Source: Gammaproteobacteria bacterium UBA7803
GTDB lineage: Bacteria; Pseudomonadota; Gammaproteobacteria; Pseudomonadales; Azotimanducaceae
Direction of reading: 5' to 3'
Length of the DNA: 23,775 bases
NCBI GenBank assembly: GCA_002480525.1
Contig: DLCH01000029.1
Span: 1 to 23,775, forward strand
Shown here: piece by piece, positions 22,234 through 23,775 of the stretch
How positions within the stretch are numbered: position 1 is the stretch's first letter
How the letters are laid out: every line of letters begins with the position of its first letter
Made by a program: the position numbers and the translations under genes
Notes under the pieces: model-generated
Seen by the model: only the letters and a program-made list of their open reading frames with translations
Told to the model about the DNA's origin: nothing
Databases searched by the model: none

Positions 22234-22344
22234 GGTGCTCCCCGCCTCGACCGGAATCGCCCCAGTCTACCGCGCCGGGTATCCCCAAGGCCCCTCCAGT
22301 GCGGTACGGTTCCCTCCGGCGAGGGAGAAGATCGGAGGGGCGCC
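22234..22344. promoter_or_regulatory. Divergent promoter region, carboxylesterase / aminotransferase
   Basis: This 111-bp gap has candidate -10 elements for each side: TAGACT on the minus strand (plus 22264-22269) and TACGGT on plus (22305-22310). A GGAGG ribosome-binding site precedes the aminotransferase ATG at 22345. No clear -35 or operator was found. Confidence 0.3.
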
Positions 22345-23508
22345 ATGACAGACCGGCAGTTCGATTTCGGCAGCGGCCGGGCCGACCCGGACACGTTTCC
22401 GGTGGCCGCCCTGCAGGCGGCGGCAGAGCGTGCCATCGCCGACAACGCCCGGGCGCTCACGGACTACCCCGGCGCCCTCGGCCATCCCGGCTTCCGCCGC
22501 GCCATGGCCCGGCGGGAATCAGCACGGGAAGGCGTGCCGGTCGATCCCGACCACCTGGTGCTCACCAACGGCTCCATGCAGGGCGTGACCCTGACCGCCC
22601 AGGCGCTGCAGGAGGCTCCCGGCGACACGGTGATCCTCGAGGAATTCAGCTACCCGGGCACCCTGTCCGCCTACCGGAACATCGGCCTCTCGCTCGAAGG
22701 CATCCCGCTGTGCGACACGGGCATGCGCCTGGACGCCCTGGCGGACACCCTGGCACGACTCGACCGCGAAGGCCGCCAGGCGAAGTTCATCTACGCCATC
22801 AGCACCTATCAGAACCCCACCGGGTTCGTCATGCCCCGGAAGGAGCGCCTGGCCCTCATCGAGCTCGCCCGGCGCTACGGCGTGCCGGTGGTGGAGGACA
22901 ACTGCTACGCCGACGTGCACTACGAAGGGCCCGTCGAGCCGGCGATGTACGCCCTCGACGACGGTCCCGATCTGATCTACCTGTGCTCGCTGTCGAAGAT
23001 CCTGGCGCCGGGGTTCCGGCTCGGCTACGTGCTGGCCCGGCCGCCCATGCTCGAGCGCATCACCGCGCGCCGCAACGACGCCGGCAGCAACACCCTGGCC
23101 GCCGCCATCGCCGCCGAGTTCTACGCCGACGGCATCGAGGCCCATGCGGCCACCGTCAATCCGGCCCTGCGGATCAAGCGCGACCATCTGCTGGCCACCC
23201 TCGCCGAGGAGCTCGACGACGTCTGCGTCTGGTCCCGGCCGCCGGGAGGCCTGTTCGTGTGGGTGCGGCTGCCCGGGGACACGGACCGCCGCAAGCTGTG
23301 GGATCTCGCCCAGGCGGACGGCGTTCACTACCTGCCCGGCTCCGCCTTCCACGTCGCCGCCGCCGACGTGCCGTACCTGCGCCTCGCCTTCGGCCATCTG
23401 GATCTGGACACCATCGGCGAAGGGGTCCGCCGCCTCGCCGGCTGCATCCGCCGGTCGCGCACCAGCAACGCGCCGCGCCAGTTCGACGACCTGTTCGGAG
23501 CCGGTTAG
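22345..23508 (+). CDS. PLP-dependent aminotransferase, class I/II (2-aminoadipate/MocR-like fold type I)
   Basis: The protein has 387 residues. The PLP lysine is K218 in 'SLSKILAPGFRLGY', with the phosphate-contacting R225 seven residues later. The 'QNPTG' turn is at 156-160, the D185 that pairs with the pyridine nitrogen is in 'VVEDNCYAD', and the N-terminal 'DYPGALGHPGFRRAMA' (40-55) and 'LTNGSMQGV' (73-81) match the LysN/2-aminoadipate aminotransferase and MocR-catalytic-domain subgroup. There is no GntR DNA-binding domain at the N-terminus, so it is an enzyme rather than a MocR regulator. The amino-group donor and acceptor are unknown. The start ATG has GGAGG upstream. The end overlaps the convergent SRPBCC gene by 4 bp. 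Confidence 0.92.
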   Translation: MTDRQFDFGSGRADPDTFPVAALQAAAERAIADNARALTDYPGALGHPGFRRAMARRESAREGVPVDPDHLVLTNGSMQGVTLTAQALQEAPGDTVILEEFSYPGTLSAYRNIGLSLEGIPLCDTGMRLDALADTLARLDREGRQAKFIYAISTYQNPTGFVMPRKERLALIELARRYGVPVVEDNCYADVHYEGPVEPAMYALDDGPDLIYLCSLSKILAPGFRLGYVLARPPMLERITARRNDAGSNTLAAAIAAEFYADGIEAHAATVNPALRIKRDHLLATLAEELDDVCVWSRPPGGLFVWVRLPGDTDRRKLWDLAQADGVHYLPGSAFHVAAADVPYLRLAFGHLDLDTIGEGVRRLAGCIRRSRTSNAPRQFDDLFGAG

Positions 23509-23775
23509 CCGGAACCCGCCGCGGCCAGATGGCGCTGCAGCCGGCCGAGCTGATCGGCGAGCACGCCGTCGACGGGGTCGGCCATGCCCTCCAGACCGCC
23601 CGGCGCGAAGCCGCCGACGGTGTAGCTGAACCGCAGCCTGGTGCCGCCGGCCTCGACCGGCTCGAAGGCGAAGTCCATCACGCCGCCGGCACCCATGCCC
23701 TGGAGCGGTCCGAGCCCGCCGGACAGGCGCAGCAGCCGGCCGGGCTGCGCAAACACGACGCGCATGTGCTCGACG
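23505..23775 (-). CDS. SRPBCC family protein (5' partial at window edge)
   Basis: The frame is open to the right window edge, so only about 90 C-terminal residues are present; the ATG at 23765 is probably internal. 'MRVVFAQPGRLLRLSGGLGPLQGMG', 'TRLRFSYTVGGFAPGGLEGMADPVD' and 'VLADQLGRLQRHLA' fit the second half of a polyketide-cyclase/AHSA1-like SRPBCC domain: strand, GGLGPLQ turn, long C-terminal helix. Its role is unknown; such proteins bind hydrophobic ligands. Its sequence differs clearly from the SRPBCC protein at 1244, so the two are not recent copies. Its last bases overlap the aminotransferase end. Confidence 0.78.
   Translation of the reverse strand, partial: VEHMRVVFAQPGRLLRLSGGLGPLQGMGAGGVMDFAFEPVEAGGTRLRFSYTVGGFAPGGLEGMADPVDGVLADQLGRLQRHLAAAGSG

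Noticed and set aside
22345..23508. MocR-type transcription regulator
   Set aside because: The protein begins directly with the aminotransferase domain and has no GntR winged-helix region.
1..23775. CRISPR arrays, tRNA or rRNA genes, insertion sequences, phage or defence genes
   Set aside because: No regularly spaced repeats, tRNA-like cloverleaf, transposase, integrase or nuclease-type genes were recognised by reading; a dedicated search was not possible.

Overview
This is a very GC-rich, tightly packed bacterial window with short intergenic gaps, many 4-base start/stop overlaps and GC-ending codons throughout. Its centrepiece is a complete coenzyme F420 locus on the + strand (11555-17257): npdG (F420:NADP reductase), cofE, cofD, cofC and a full-length cofG-cofH fusion (fbiC), followed by an overlapping HAD phosphatase gene (to 17916). 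CofE is a stand-alone ligase without the C-terminal reductase domain of actinobacterial FbiB, and all genes sit together. That points to a Gram-negative, probably proteobacterial, F420 producer rather than a typical actinobacterium. The assignment is an inference. A lipoprotein carboxylesterase, an Opp/Dpp-type solute-binding protein and sigma70-like promoter elements are compatible with it.

Left part (1-5111): a serine hydrolase of the beta-lactamase/esterase fold whose 5' end is cut off by the window edge; an ArsR regulator with an SRPBCC protein (minus strand); an extended-SDR epimerase (+); an AIM24-family protein that probably starts at TTG (minus); and a PRISE-like SDR (minus).

Middle (5255-11346): a peptide/opine-type ABC importer (binding protein and two permeases, no ATPase gene here) that runs through an ATGA overlap into a luciferase-like (LLM) flavin/F420 oxidoreductase. 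Facing it is a minus-strand pair made of a second LLM enzyme, close to the MSMEG_4879-type F420 group, and a classical SDR. This pair diverges from npdG, so makers and likely users of F420 lie side by side. NpdG would supply F420H2 from NADPH.

Right part (17917-23775): an MFS transporter (minus), a Gfo/Idh/MocA oxidoreductase (+), a lipoprotein type-B carboxylesterase (minus), a fold-type I aminotransferase (+) and the C-terminal part of an SRPBCC protein running off the window (minus). The 435-bp gap upstream of the MFS gene holds a sigma70-like promoter with a perfect TTGACA, a 36-codon open frame with coding-like codon use, and a strong intrinsic terminator before the MFS start. This layout suggests leader-peptide attenuation and is the least expected structure in the window. 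No rRNA, tRNA, CRISPR array, insertion sequence or phage gene was recognised.
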